Assembly: GCF_000507185.2 (NCBI RefSeq)
Contig: NZ_AYTM02000002.1
Span: forward strand, 2,503,501 to 2,567,500
DNA from: Pseudomonas syringae KCTC 12500
GTDB taxonomy: Bacteria; Pseudomonadota; Gammaproteobacteria; Pseudomonadales; Pseudomonadaceae
DNA length: 64,000 nt
Direction: 5' to 3'
The notes beneath the pieces were generated by a model, which was not told the origin of the DNA, made no database searches, and was given only the letters and a program-made list of their open reading frames with translations. This document shows positions 48,823-58,974 of the stretch, in pieces; the first letter of the stretch is position 1, and every line of letters begins with the position of its first letter. The position numbers and the translations under genes are program-made.

Positions 48823-49455
48823 ATGGCGGTCGGCGGCAGGTCTTGGGGATCGGTTTCAGACGCGCTGAGCGTTTTTCGGGCCTTGCTGGCTGTCGTCATG
48901 CTTGCGCCCATGCTCGCCCAAGCGGCCGACGCACCTGAGCCACGGCTTTATCGCTACGTCGACAGCCGCGGGGTGACGGTGATCGATACGCAAGGTGTGC
49001 CGCCCGACTACGTTGCCAAAGGCTATGAAGTACTCAACAGCCGTGGCCGGGTGGTTCAGGTCGTACCACCTGCGCCTACGGCTGAGCAGATTCGCCAGTC
49101 CGATGCGGACAAACGTCAGGCCGCCGCCGATGCACAGCTGCTGAGCCTGTACAGCAGCGTCGCTGAAGTGGACCGCATGAAGGCCCGCAAACTGGCCGAG
49201 CTGGACGCGCTGGTTGGCGTTGCCCAGGGCAACATTCAGGGGCTGGCGGCGCAGCAGCGCAGTCTGCAAGGCCAGGCCGCCGACCTTGAGCGCGCAGGGC
49301 GTCCGGTTCAACAAGCACTTGTCGATCAATTGAACGACCTGCGCGATCAGCAGCAGAAACTGCAAGCCGATATCGCCGGGTATCAGGCCGCACGCGTAAA
49401 GGCCGAAGCAGATTTCGCCGTCGATCGCGCCCGCGTCCAGCGGCTGACTCAATGA
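48823..49455 (+). CDS. DUF4124-domain exported coiled-coil protein
   Basis: A 210-residue protein with a signal peptide (VFRALLAVVMLAPMLAQAAD) and a DUF4124-like start to the mature part (RLYRYVDSRGVTVIDTQGVP), followed by a long coiled coil (~residues 90-205, rich in LAAQQRSLQGQAADLERA repeats). Probably periplasmic. Function unknown. ATG at 48823 follows GAGG. It directly follows pyrE and is likely co-transcribed. Confidence 0.82.
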   Translation: MAVGGRSWGSVSDALSVFRALLAVVMLAPMLAQAADAPEPRLYRYVDSRGVTVIDTQGVPPDYVAKGYEVLNSRGRVVQVVPPAPTAEQIRQSDADKRQAAADAQLLSLYSSVAEVDRMKARKLAELDALVGVAQGNIQGLAAQQRSLQGQAADLERAGRPVQQALVDQLNDLRDQQQKLQADIAGYQAARVKAEADFAVDRARVQRLTQ

Positions 49456-49505
49456 CCGGACACTATCGTCATGCCCGGGTCTGTTTTTGATTCTGGCCGA
49501 AGGCC

Positions 49506-49528
49506 GTAGGAGCGAACTTGTTCGCGAA
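49506..49528 (-). repeat. REP element, first of an inverted pair
   Basis: GTAGGAGCGAACTTGTTCGC with the hairpin GCGAA-CTTG-TTCGC resembles the Pseudomonas REP consensus. A second copy in the opposite orientation lies about 290 bp away. Confidence 0.7.
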
Positions 49529-49551
49529 AGGGGCCGCCGCCAGACACCTAT

Positions 49552-49646
49552 CGTTCCTCACGCTTCAGCTAGGGAATGCCTGTCGTGACGCTTTGCGTCA
49601 CAAATCTGCGTTGCGCCACATATTCAGGACAGGACGCAGAGCGTCC
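49552..49646. repeat. Dispersed CGTTCCTCA / GACGC hairpin repeat
   Basis: Contains CGTTCCTCA at 49552, TGACGC-TTT-GCGTCA at 49586-49600 and GGACGC-AGA-GCGTCC at 49632-49646. The last is the complement-loop form of the hairpin at 11499-11513. Confidence 0.6.
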
Positions 49647-49817
49647 AGAACGGCATACCCACACGGAGCACTCAACGTTATACATAAGTCTTGAAGAGCC
49701 CGTGAAACGTGACTTTCCGGCTTCTGCCCGAAGTGCGTGGGAGTGACCGGGCGGCGATCCGCAATGCTCACGAATACGATGGTCCAGACGCCCCATTTTC
49801 AGGGGCTTTACCGGCCT

Positions 49818-49842
49818 CTTCGCGAGCAAGCTCGCTCCCACA
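49818..49842 (+). repeat. REP element, second of an inverted pair
   Basis: CTTCGCGAGCAAGCTCGCTC continuing to CCACA holds the hairpin GCGAG-CAAG-CTCGC, opposite in orientation to the copy at 49506, as in a BIME-like pair. Confidence 0.75.
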
Positions 49843-49930
49843 GCCTGCGGCCAGCATCAAGAGCAGACTTGTATATGACGCTGAGCGCGGAGCATGAACA
49901 CGATAGTGTTCTCGAGCATCAGCCAACAAA

Positions 49931-49964
49931 AAAGGCCCCGTGAGTGTTAGCTCACGGGGCCTTT
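49931..49964 (-). terminator. Terminator of argB
   Basis: A perfect 14-bp stem (AAAGGCCCCGTGAG / CTCACGGGGCCTTT) with a six-base loop lies 17 bp beyond the argB stop; on the reverse strand it is followed by a T-run. Confidence 0.92.
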
Positions 49965-49980
49965 GGGTGTTACGTCTGCA

Positions 49981-50886
<906 letters not shown>

Positions 50887-50914
50887 TCAGGGCTCCAGTC
50901 AAAAGGAAAAACAA

Positions 50915-53500
50915 TCAAAATGGCAGGTCGAGGTCCGGCGCAACTTTCTTCAATTCTGCGTGGAACACGTCCTTGATACGCTGCAATTCGGCCTCGGTCT
51001 CGGCTTCGAAGCGTAGCACCAGTACCGGCGTGGTATTGGAAGCGCGAACCAGACCCCAGCCCTTCGGATAATCCACACGGACACCGTCGATGGTGGTCAG
51101 TTTGGCGTCGCCCCACTGTGCATCCGTCTCAAGGGCCTCGATGATGCTGAACTTGGTGACATCCGTCACCTTGATGTTGATTTCAGGCGTCGAAATATCG
51201 TTCGGGAAGGTTTCGAACAGGTCTTCGGCGTTGGCCGACTCCTGGCTGAGGATCTCCAGCAGGCGTGCTGCGCTGTAGATACCGTCGTCGAAACCGAACC
51301 AGCGTTCCTTGAAGAAGATGTGGCCGCTCATTTCGCCTGCCAGCAGCGCACCGCTTTTCTTCATTTCTTTCTTGATCAGCGAGTGACCGGTTTTCCACAT
51401 CACCGGACGACCGCCATGTTCGCTGATCAGCGGAGTCAGGCGGCGTGTGCATTTGACGTCGAAAATGATATCGGCACCCGGATTGCGCTTGAGCACGTCC
51501 AGCGCGAACAGCATCAACAGGCGGTCCGGGTACACCACGTTGCCTGCGTTGGTCACGACACCGACACGGTCGCCGTCACCGTCGAAAGCCAGGCCCAGGT
51601 CGGCACCGGTTTCCTTGACCTTGGCGATCAGGTCCTGCAGGTTTTCCAGCTTGCCCGGATCCGGGTGGTGGTTAGGGAAGTTGCCGTCCACTTCCGCGAA
51701 CAGCGAAATCACTTCGCAGCCCAGCGCTTCGATCAGTTGCGGAGCGATCACGCCTGCCGCGCCGTTGCCGCAGTCGACCACGACCTTCAGCTTGCGCGCC
51801 ATGACGATGTCATTCTTGATCTGCTGGAAGTAGCGCTCAAGGATGTCGACCTGGGTGATGCTGCCTTTCTGCGACGTCAGGTTGTTGGTCTTGATGCGCT
51901 CGTGCAGCGCCTGGATCTGCTCGTTGGCGAGGGTGTCGCCAGCGATGACGATCTTGAAGCCGTTGTAGTCCTTCGGGTTATGGCTGCCGGTCAGCATGAC
52001 GCCGGTTTTGCCGGCCAGCACGTTGGCTGCGTAATACAGCGCAGGCGTTGGCACCAGGCCCACATCGCTGACGTGGCAGCCGCTGTCGTGCAGGCCTTGA
52101 ATCAGTTGCTGTACCAGTTCAGGACCGGAAAGGCGACCATCGCGGCCAACGCTGACGTTGGGTTCGTTCTGCGCCAGGCTTTCGGAGCCAATGGCGCGGC
52201 CGATCCAGTAAGCCGTTTCAGCGTTGAGGGTGTCCCCGACCACGCCACGAATGTCGTAGGCACGGAAAATAGTCTCGGGAAGGTTGGGTGCCACGGATGC
52301 TGGGCTGTTCATAGCGAGGTTATGCTCCGATCTCAGGAAGTCCTGGTTTTCGTCGAGAAGGTCGATATCAAGGATATCGGTATCTTGAAACAGCGGATCG
52401 GTCCAGTCGGTGCGTGATGCAGCCACGGTGGACGAAGCACTGCCTTTGGCAATATCTGCATCGCGCTGCTCGCCTGCAGCCAGGGCAGGCGCTGCCTGAG
52501 GCTGACTACGAAGCGAGACACGAGCAAGGGCCTGAGCCAGGCCACTAAGGGCCGGGAGGCTCAAACCGAAGGGTTTGACGGCTTTTCCGCGTGAGAGTTC
52601 TTGGAGCAGCTGATCCAGTTGCCGTGCGTCGGCGCAAATACGCTTCTGCAGGGCCCGCTCATTACGGTGCAAGCCAAGCAGCACGCCTGCTGCAGCGATA
52701 ATCAGTGCCAGCAGCAGAAGCACCGCGGACGGAGAGGTTTTCAGGCCGGGACCGGGCGTGAATTCGAGTTTCCAGCCGGGATAACCGGTATCGAAGGCCT
52801 GGGCTTTGCCTTCATCGGCCTGACCGCGCTGCAGGAAAACCTGAGCAGGTCCGCTGCCGAACTGCTGGCTGAGCACCACTTGCCCGGCATCGGCAGGCAG
52901 CGCCGGTAAGGCATTGAGCAAACGCTGCAGATCAAAGGCCAACAGCAACGTACCCACCACAGGCTGACTGGCCGCGGCACGCACCGGCGCGGCGCTGTAG
53001 ATCAACCAGCGTTCACCGACCTTGCGCGCCTCCGGGGCAACGGCCTCACCTTGTGCGGCCTTGTTGAGCATGTCCAGGGTGGCGAAGCTGACGGGCAGTG
53101 CGCCTTGCGTATCCACATCGGCCAGCCCCTTGGGGTAAAGCCGAGCGCCCGCAAGACCGTCCCAGCGGGTGAATCGATCCTGAGCGGACAGCAGGGCAGC
53201 GGCATCATTGCTTTGCAGCGCCTGCACAAGCGCTGCACTGGAGGCGGCCGACTGAGTGTCCGCGTTGATCTGACGCAGCGCTAAACCCGCCGCTGCCGCC
53301 TGACTGCCGCCCCAGGCCTGAATAAGCTGGTCCTGTTGCTGGGGGCCGGTGGCCAGAGCCGTCCAGACCAGTGCCGCAGCAATGAGCAGGCCGATGGCGG
53401 CAGGAACCAGGCCAGGCGCAAGGCCTTTGAGGCTCGCAGCCGGAGGCGAGTTATCGGCGGGTACGGCGTGCTGTGAAGCGCTGTGCTGACTACCTTTCAC
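50915..53500 (-). CDS. algC: Phosphomannomutase/phosphoglucomutase AlgC with N-terminal membrane extension
   Basis: Interconverts mannose and glucose 6- and 1-phosphates for alginate, LPS and rhamnolipid precursors. The mutase domain begins about residue 397 at MNSPASVAPNLPETIFRAYD. It has the phosphoserine loop TGSHNP, metal site DGDGDR and sugar loop GEMSGHIFF. The first ~395 residues are an extra part: a helix (GLVPAAIGLLIAAALVWTAL), a periplasmic-type region, a second helix (AVLLLLALIIAAAGVLLGL) and a linker. The 465-residue form seen in older work would start at the internal ATG near 52312. Both forms may be made. Between dut and argB. Confidence 0.9.
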   Translation of the reverse strand: MKGSQHSASQHAVPADNSPPAASLKGLAPGLVPAAIGLLIAAALVWTALATGPQQQDQLIQAWGGSQAAAAGLALRQINADTQSAASSAALVQALQSNDAAALLSAQDRFTRWDGLAGARLYPKGLADVDTQGALPVSFATLDMLNKAAQGEAVAPEARKVGERWLIYSAAPVRAAASQPVVGTLLLAFDLQRLLNALPALPADAGQVVLSQQFGSGPAQVFLQRGQADEGKAQAFDTGYPGWKLEFTPGPGLKTSPSAVLLLLALIIAAAGVLLGLHRNERALQKRICADARQLDQLLQELSRGKAVKPFGLSLPALSGLAQALARVSLRSQPQAAPALAAGEQRDADIAKGSASSTVAASRTDWTDPLFQDTDILDIDLLDENQDFLRSEHNLAMNSPASVAPNLPETIFRAYDIRGVVGDTLNAETAYWIGRAIGSESLAQNEPNVSVGRDGRLSGPELVQQLIQGLHDSGCHVSDVGLVPTPALYYAANVLAGKTGVMLTGSHNPKDYNGFKIVIAGDTLANEQIQALHERIKTNNLTSQKGSITQVDILERYFQQIKNDIVMARKLKVVVDCGNGAAGVIAPQLIEALGCEVISLFAEVDGNFPNHHPDPGKLENLQDLIAKVKETGADLGLAFDGDGDRVGVVTNAGNVVYPDRLLMLFALDVLKRNPGADIIFDVKCTRRLTPLISEHGGRPVMWKTGHSLIKKEMKKSGALLAGEMSGHIFFKERWFGFDDGIYSAARLLEILSQESANAEDLFETFPNDISTPEINIKVTDVTKFSIIEALETDAQWGDAKLTTIDGVRVDYPKGWGLVRASNTTPVLVLRFEAETEAELQRIKDVFHAELKKVAPDLDLPF

Positions 53501-53551
53501 CGACCTCTCCCTGAGCCTTGTCCCGAACCCGGATTATGTGCCGAATGGCGA

Positions 53552-54007
53552 TCAATGGCTGCCGGAATGACCGAAGCCGCCAGCGCCACGCTGACTTTCG
53601 TCGAACGTTTCAACCAGCTCGAAATGCGCCTGTACGACCGGCACCAGGACCAATTGGGCGATGCGCTCGCCGACGGCGATGTTGAAAGCCGTCTGGCCGC
53701 GGTTCCAGCAGGAGACCATCAGTTCGCCTTGATAATCGGAGTCGATCAGGCCCACCAGATTGCCCAGCACGATGCCGTGTTTATGGCCCAGGCCGGAGCG
53801 CGGCAGGATCAGCGCGGCAAGGCCCGGATCGCCAATGTAAATCGACAGGCCGGTAGGGATCAGCAGGGTCTGGCCGGGCTCGAGGAGCGTGTCCTCCTTG
53901 AGCATGGCGCGCAGGTCCAGGCCAGCCGAGCCGACAGTAGCGTAGGCCGGCAGCGGGAATTCGTTGCCAATGCGAGGGTCGAGGATCTTGGCTTGTAGAG
54001 CGTGCAT
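53552..54007 (-). CDS. dut: Deoxyuridine 5'-triphosphate nucleotidohydrolase
   Basis: Hydrolyses dUTP to dUMP, keeping uracil out of DNA. 151 residues with the trimeric dUTPase motifs: [13 protein letters not shown] (motif 1), [11 protein letters not shown] (2), [11 protein letters not shown] (3), and the glycine-rich C-terminus [10 protein letters not shown] (5). It lies six bases downstream of coaBC and precedes algC, the common Pseudomonas order. Confidence 0.96.
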   Translation of the reverse strand: MHALQAKILDPRIGNEFPLPAYATVGSAGLDLRAMLKEDTLLEPGQTLLIPTGLSIYIGDPGLAALILPRSGLGHKHGIVLGNLVGLIDSDYQGELMVSCWNRGQTAFNIAVGERIAQLVLVPVVQAHFELVETFDESQRGAGGFGHSGSH

Positions 54008-54013
54008 TCGTAG

Positions 54014-55222
54014 TTAAACCTGATTCATGCGGTCGGCGATAAAAGTGACCAGCTGGCGAGCGATCTTGGCCTTGCTGGTCTGGGCGAAAAGCGTTGCGTG
54101 CAACGCTCGGTCAATCACGCTGCAGGCGTTTTCCTCGCTGTTGAAGCCGATGCTCGGGTTAGCGACATCGTTGGCGACAATCAGGTCGAGGTTCTTGTCC
54201 TTGAGCTTGCGGGCAGCGTAGTCGAGCAGGTGTTCGGTCTCGGCGGCAAAGCCGACACTGAAGGGGCGATCCGGGCGGGTTGCGATGGTCGCCAGAATAT
54301 CCGGATTGCGCACCATCTGCAGCAGCAAGCCGTCACCGTTTGAAGGATCTTTCTTCAATTTGTGCGGGGCAACGACTTCCGGGCGGTAGTCGGCCACGGC
54401 TGCCGAGGCGATGAACAGGTCGCAGGGGATGGCCGCCTCGCACGCTGCCAGCATGTCGCGGGCGCTGACCACGTCGATGCGTGAGACGCGATCAGGCGTA
54501 GGCAGGTTGACCGGCCCGGTGATCAGCGTGACGCGAGCGCCGGCTTCCACCGCCGCTTCGGCCAGGGCAAAGCCCATTTTTCCCGAGCTGTGGTTGGTGA
54601 TGTAGCGCACCGGGTCGATGTTTTCCTGGGTCGGGCCTGCGGTGATCAGCACATGCTTGCCGGTCAGGGTCAGGCGCTGGAAGCAGTCGGCCGCGCACTG
54701 GGCCAGGTCGTCGGCCTCAAGCATGCGCCCGAAGCCGACATCGCCACACGCCTGACTGCCGGACGCCGGCCCGAACACGCGAAAATCGCGGTCTTCGAGC
54801 AGACGGGTATTGGCCTGCACCGAGGCGTCACGCCACATCGCCTGGTTCATCGCCGGGGCGATGGCGACAGTCGCGTCGGTGGCCAGCACGATGGTGGTCA
54901 GCAGGTCGTTGGCGATGCCTTGCGCCAGGCGCGCGATGAGGTCGGCGGTGGCCGGTGCGATGAGGATCAGGTCGGCCCATTTGGCCAGTTCGATATGGCC
55001 CATCGCGGCCTCGGCGGCCGGATCGAGAAGGTCCAGGTGCACAGGGTGCCCGGACAGGGCCTGCATGGTCAGCGGGGTGATGAACTCTGCGCCGCCCCGG
55101 GTCATGACCACACGCACTTCAGCGCCCTGATCGCGCAGGCGGCGGACCAGCTCAGCGCTCTTGTAGGCCGCGATGCCGCCGCCGACGCCAAGAACGATGC
55201 GTTTTCGATACAGCCGCTGCAT
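54014..55222 (-). CDS. coaBC: Bifunctional phosphopantothenoylcysteine decarboxylase/synthetase
   Basis: Two steps of coenzyme A synthesis in one 402-residue chain. The CoaC half (residues ~1-190) shows GVGGGIAAYKSAELVRRL, the FMN site and APAMNQAMW; the CoaB half starts LTGKHVLITAGPTQENIDPV and includes NHSSGKMGFALAEAAV and KLKKDPSNGDGL. The start at MQRLYRKRIVLG was chosen over one 40 codons upstream. Also called dfp. Divergent from radC across 135 bp. Confidence 0.95.
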   Translation of the reverse strand: MQRLYRKRIVLGVGGGIAAYKSAELVRRLRDQGAEVRVVMTRGGAEFITPLTMQALSGHPVHLDLLDPAAEAAMGHIELAKWADLILIAPATADLIARLAQGIANDLLTTIVLATDATVAIAPAMNQAMWRDASVQANTRLLEDRDFRVFGPASGSQACGDVGFGRMLEADDLAQCAADCFQRLTLTGKHVLITAGPTQENIDPVRYITNHSSGKMGFALAEAAVEAGARVTLITGPVNLPTPDRVSRIDVVSARDMLAACEAAIPCDLFIASAAVADYRPEVVAPHKLKKDPSNGDGLLLQMVRNPDILATIATRPDRPFSVGFAAETEHLLDYAARKLKDKNLDLIVANDVANPSIGFNSEENACSVIDRALHATLFAQTSKAKIARQLVTFIADRMNQV

Positions 55223-55357
55223 AGACCTGCCTTTTTGGTCGAGTGAACACACGACGGCCATGACGCCTCCCCAGGCCAGATCGTCGTGCAAAAAAGATGG
55301 GCTAAGATAGCACAGCGACCGCACCGGAACAGCGGTGCCCAATCACATGGAGGTGCT

Positions 55358-56032
55358 ATGAGTATTCGCAGTTGGCCCGCGGCTGAACGCCCCCGGGAAC
55401 GCTTGTTGGAGTTGGGGGCGGCGAGCCTTTCCGACGCCGAGTTGCTGGCTATCTTTTTACGCACCGGCGTGGCCGGAAAAAGCGCTGTAGACCTTGCGCG
55501 TCATCTGCTGAAGCAATTTGACGGGCTCAGACCGTTACTGGATGCGGATCTGTCGGTATTCACCTCGCAACTGGGGCTCGGGCCCGCCAAGTTCGCTCAG
55601 TTGCAGGCGGTCATGGAAATGGCGCGTCGGCACATGGCCGAGTCCTTGCGCCGTGAGTCAGCGCTGGAAAACCCCACCCAGGTTCGCGGGTATCTCAAGG
55701 CCTTGCTGCGGCATGAGCCGCACGAAGTCTTCGGCTGTCTGTTTCTCGATAACAAACACCGGGTCATGACCTTTGAGATATTGTTTCGCGGGACAATCAA
55801 TGCGTCCTACGTGCACCCGCGCCAAGTGGTGAAGCGAGCGATGGCGCACAACGCCGCGAGCCTGATCCTATGCCACAACCATCCTTCCGGTATCACCACG
55901 CCCAGCCGTTCCGACATCGACCTGACCAAGCGCCTCAAGGAAGCACTGATGCTGGTGGATGTTCATGTGCTTGATCACGTGATCGTGGGAGACGGCGAGC
56001 CACTGTCGATGGTGGAGCGCGGGTTGATGTAG
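55358..56032 (+). CDS. radC: RadC/YicR family JAB-domain protein
   Basis: 224 residues. The N-terminal UPF0758 helix-hairpin-helix part ([20 protein letters not shown]) and the C-terminal JAB1/MPN domain with [14 protein letters not shown] give a complete metal-protease-like JAMM motif. The old repair role was withdrawn and the true function is not settled. GGAGG lies five bases before the ATG. Convergent with a peptide-binding protein gene. Confidence 0.93.
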   Translation: MSIRSWPAAERPRERLLELGAASLSDAELLAIFLRTGVAGKSAVDLARHLLKQFDGLRPLLDADLSVFTSQLGLGPAKFAQLQAVMEMARRHMAESLRRESALENPTQVRGYLKALLRHEPHEVFGCLFLDNKHRVMTFEILFRGTINASYVHPRQVVKRAMAHNAASLILCHNHPSGITTPSRSDIDLTKRLKEALMLVDVHVLDHVIVGDGEPLSMVERGLM

Positions 56033-56066
56033 CGAGTTGTGCCAAGAGCTGATGCAGAGCGATGGG

Positions 56067-56153
56067 CACGATAGGGCGGGTGCTCGGATTATCGTTCCCG
56101 CGCTCTGCGTCCGGTCTTGAGGAGGGTCGTGCCAATGCAGGCATTGGCACGAC
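56067..56153. repeat. Dispersed repeat with perfect 13-bp hairpin
   Basis: GTCGTGCCAATGC and GCATTGGCACGAC (56126-56153, two-base loop) form a strong hairpin between convergent genes. Upstream, CGTTCCCGCGCTCTGCGTCC resembles the block near 11468. It may also terminate both transcripts. Confidence 0.65.
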
Positions 56154-56187
56154 AATCACACAAAGAGGAAAGGGTCAGCCTGGCGAC

Positions 56188-57774
56188 TTACTTGACCTGC
56201 ACCTTGTAAAAATCCTGCCTGCCGAACGGGCTGACCTGATAGCCAGTGACGTCCTTGCGTACCAGAGTTGCAGCCGTCGGGTGGGCGAGGGGGAGCCACA
56301 GTGCCTGCTGTTGAATCTGTTGCTGAGCCTGGTGATACAGCTTGCTGCGTTCGGTCTGATCACTGACTGATTTGCCGTCTGCGATCAGCTTGTCCAGTGT
56401 CTTGTCGCAATAGCGGGCGAAGTTGGTGCCCGACTGCACGGCCGCACACGAGAACTGCGGGGTCAGGAAGTTATCCGGGTCGCCATTGTCGCCCGCCCAG
56501 CCCATGAACAGCAGGTCATGCTCGCCAGCCTTGGCGCGGCGAATCAGCTCGCCCCATTCAATGATCTTGATCTCGGCATCGATGCCGATCTGTTTCAAGT
56601 CAGCCTGCAGCAATTGAGCGCCCAGGCTTGGGTTCGGGTTTAGCAGACTCCCGGAAGGTCGCGTCCAGATGGTGGTCTTCAAACCCTCTTTCACGCCGGC
56701 CTTGGCCAGCAGCGTCTTGGCCTTGGCAACATCGTGCTGATAGCCGGGCAGGTCCTTGGCGTAACTCCAGGTGTTGGGCGGGTAAGGACCATTGGCCTTT
56801 TCAGCGGTGCCTTCGAACACGGCTTTCAGGTAATTGTCCTTGTCGAACGCCAGGTTGATGGCCTGGCGAACTTCCGGCTTGTCGAACGGCGGGTGCTGGC
56901 TGTTGATCGCGACAAATGCGGTCATGAACGCTTCAGTCTTCTCGACCTTGAGCGATTTGTCCTCGCTGGCTGCCTGTATATCCAGGGGCTTGGGCGAGAG
57001 CGCTATCTGGCACTCATCCTGACGGATTTTCTGCAGGCGCACATTGGCGTCCGGGGTGATGGCATACACCAGTGTGTCGATATCAGACTTGCCGGCGAAG
57101 TAGTCGTCGAACGCCTCATAGCGCACCACGGCATCTTTCTGGAAGCGCTTGAACACGAACGGCCCGGTGCCGATCGGCTGGCTGTTGAGTTTCTCCGGCG
57201 TGCCCGCTTTCAACAGCTGCGCAGTATATTCGGCTGAATAGATCGAGGCGAAACCCATGCTCAGCGTGGCCAGGAAGGTCGAGTCCGCATGGTTGAGCGT
57301 GAAGCGCACGGTGTGTGCATCAGGCGCTTCGATGCTCTTGATCAACGCGGGCAACTGCATGGACTGCGCATGCGGGAAGCCGCTCTGGGCGATCTTGTGC
57401 CATGGGTTCTGCGGGTCGAGCATGCGCTGGAAGCTGAACAGCACGTCATCCGCGCTCAGCTCGCGAGTCGGCTTGAAATAGTCGGTGGTGTGGAATTTCA
57501 CTCCGGAGCGCAGCTTGAAGTCGTAAGTCAGGCCGTCTTTGGATACGGTCCAGCTTTCTGCCAGGCTCGGCACCAGCTTGCCGCTCTTGGCATCAAAGTC
57601 CACAAGGCGGTTCATCAGCACGTCGGCCGATGCGTTGGTGGTGGTCAGCGAGTTGTACTGTACAACGTCGAAGCCCTCGGGGCTGGCTTCGGTGCAGACC
57701 ACAAGGTTCGATGCCTGGGCAGCAACGGGAAGCAAAAGTGGAACGAGTAAAAAAGGGAGTGCAGCTAGGCGCAT
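56188..57774 (-). CDS. Periplasmic peptide-binding protein of an ABC transporter (DppA-like)
   Basis: 528 residues with a signal peptide (LPFLLVPLLLPVAAQASN). The SBP_bac_5 fold is visible: VVCTEASPEGFDVVQYNS at the start, LVPSLAESWTVSKDGLTYDF, the binding-site segment PIGTGPFVFKRFQKD and MGWAGDNGDPDNFLTPQFSC. This is the profile of dipeptide-binding proteins. No permease or ATPase gene is adjacent, so it would use a system encoded elsewhere. Single reverse-strand gene. Confidence 0.9.
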   Translation of the reverse strand: MRLAALPFLLVPLLLPVAAQASNLVVCTEASPEGFDVVQYNSLTTTNASADVLMNRLVDFDAKSGKLVPSLAESWTVSKDGLTYDFKLRSGVKFHTTDYFKPTRELSADDVLFSFQRMLDPQNPWHKIAQSGFPHAQSMQLPALIKSIEAPDAHTVRFTLNHADSTFLATLSMGFASIYSAEYTAQLLKAGTPEKLNSQPIGTGPFVFKRFQKDAVVRYEAFDDYFAGKSDIDTLVYAITPDANVRLQKIRQDECQIALSPKPLDIQAASEDKSLKVEKTEAFMTAFVAINSQHPPFDKPEVRQAINLAFDKDNYLKAVFEGTAEKANGPYPPNTWSYAKDLPGYQHDVAKAKTLLAKAGVKEGLKTTIWTRPSGSLLNPNPSLGAQLLQADLKQIGIDAEIKIIEWGELIRRAKAGEHDLLFMGWAGDNGDPDNFLTPQFSCAAVQSGTNFARYCDKTLDKLIADGKSVSDQTERSKLYHQAQQQIQQQALWLPLAHPTAATLVRKDVTGYQVSPFGRQDFYKVQVK

Positions 57775-58138
57775 GGCGTTATTTCCTGTTCAGAAAGGGC
57801 CCCATCTGCCGGCGCAGTCTGGTGAGGGACTAACCCTAGACCATGTACTGGCGCAGAACAATCGTCATGGAGCGACGAGCGGTCGATTTGCCTGTGCCCC
57901 CGCAGTGCTTGAGCATACCGCTGCGCGAGGCGTGATCATTCGGGTCAAAGTGCTTTGCCTGTTGTTGTGCCCAAGGCTTTCTGGTATAAAGCAGCGCTCT
58001 TTTCTAGGGGCCCGGTTCCTTCACTGTAGGTGTAGCCGGTAAGACCCTTAAAGAAACGCGGCGCCTGGCGCCAAATGACTGAGAGATTAAGCGGCCAACC
58101 CATGCCGGGTTGGGCATGTGGTTTTAGAGGGCTGAGGC
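57775..58138 (+). other. Divergent promoter and leader region ahead of rpmB
   Basis: About 360 bp separate the binding-protein gene from rpmB. It holds the rpmB promoter (listed) and a transcribed leader of about 140 bases. The leader includes a hairpin around CCAACCCATGCCGGGTTGG at 58095-58113 and a run GGCGCCTGGCGCC at 58061-58073. I see no coding region. Confidence 0.6.
57962..57990 (+). promoter_or_regulatory. Sigma-70 promoter of rpmB-rpmG
   Basis: TTGTTG and TATAAA with a 17-base spacer, about 150 bp before rpmB, are the best promoter-like sequence upstream of this ribosomal operon. Confidence 0.6.
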
Positions 58139-58372
58139 ATGTCGAGAGTATGTCAAGTTACCGGTAAGGGTCCGGTGACTGGGAATAACATTTCCCACGC
58201 AAACAACAAAACCCGTCGTCGTTTCCTGCCAAACCTGCAGCATCACCGCTTCTGGGTTGAAGGCGAGAAGCGTTTTGTTCGTCTGCGCGTATCTGCTAAA
58301 GGCATGCGTATCATCGACAAGCGTGGCATTGAAGTTGTGCTCGCTGAACTGCGTCGCGACGGCAAAATTTAA
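58139..58372 (+). CDS. rpmB: 50S ribosomal protein L28
   Basis: 77-residue L28: [20 protein letters not shown] at the N-terminus, then [20 protein letters not shown], as in other gammaproteobacteria. Followed by rpmG after 11 bp. Shared promoter and leader upstream. Confidence 0.98.
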
Positions 58373-58383
58373 GGGAGAAAATC

Positions 58384-58539
58384 ATGCGTGAATTGATCCG
58401 TTTGGTGTCGAGCGCTGGTACAGGCCATTTCTACACCACCGACAAGAACAAACGTACTACCCCGGATAAAATCGAAATCAAAAAATTCGATCCGGTTGTA
58501 CGCAAGCACGTGATCTACAAAGAAGGCAAAATCAAGTAA
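58384..58539 (+). CDS. rpmG: 50S ribosomal protein L33
   Basis: A 51-residue protein, [20 protein letters not shown] followed by [17 protein letters not shown]. This is the zinc-free (C-minus) form of L33, because the cysteine pairs are absent. GGGAG precedes the ATG. A strong terminator follows 17 bp after the stop. Confidence 0.97.
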
Positions 58540-58556
58540 TTGATTCTGTCGGCTAC

Positions 58557-58584
58557 AAAAAAACCCGCTCTGGCGGGTTTTTTT
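58557..58584 (+). terminator. Rho-independent terminator of rpmB-rpmG
   Basis: AAACCCGC-TCTG-GCGGGTTT followed by TTTT: stem of eight, loop of four, clear T-run. Confidence 0.95.
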
Positions 58585-58692
58585 GTGCCTGCGCTCCTGG
58601 TGCAGTATCCAGGCAGCCAAACGCCCGACGCGATGCGCCGGGCGTTTCAGGCATGGAAGCTGCTGTCGGGCGACGAAGGTACGGCCGCCTGA

Positions 58693-58896
58693 TCAGCCGA
58701 AGCTGAAGCCGGATACTAGACCGGCTTTGTCGACATTGACGTGCAGACGGTTCGGGTTGAGGTCTTTGGTGGTGATGTCGCCAGGGCCGATGACCTTCTG
58801 AAGACCGGTGATTTCGCTGATGTAGGCTTTGACAGTAGGCACATAGCGGCTGCCTACAAGGTACTGAAGCGCTTGGGCGATAACTTCGTTAGTCAT
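58693..58896 (-). CDS. I78-type peptidase-inhibitor-like small protein
   Basis: A 66-residue protein from MTNEVIAQALQYLVGSRYVP. The ending VIGPGDITTKDLNPNRLHVNV and the closing GLVSGFSFG follow the inhibitor I78 pattern (RxxxPGD..T.D..P.RLN). It lacks a signal peptide and the N-terminal cysteine common in exported I78 members, so it may be cytosolic or have another role. AAGGATT precedes the ATG. Its partner is unknown. Confidence 0.7.
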   Translation of the reverse strand: MTNEVIAQALQYLVGSRYVPTVKAYISEITGLQKVIGPGDITTKDLNPNRLHVNVDKAGLVSGFSFG

Positions 58897-58974
58897 TTTC
58901 AAAATCCTTTTTTGAGTGAATGTCCTCACTGGACGCGCTCAGAATCCTCCAGAAAAACCGATGTGATGCGGTAC

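Larger units (their letters stand above)
49456..49980. other. Repeat-rich spacer before argB
   Basis: No gene is seen in these 525 bp. The stretch holds an inverted pair of REP elements, two GACGC hairpins of the dispersed family, and at its end the argB terminator. Any open frames here lack coding character. Confidence 0.75.
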
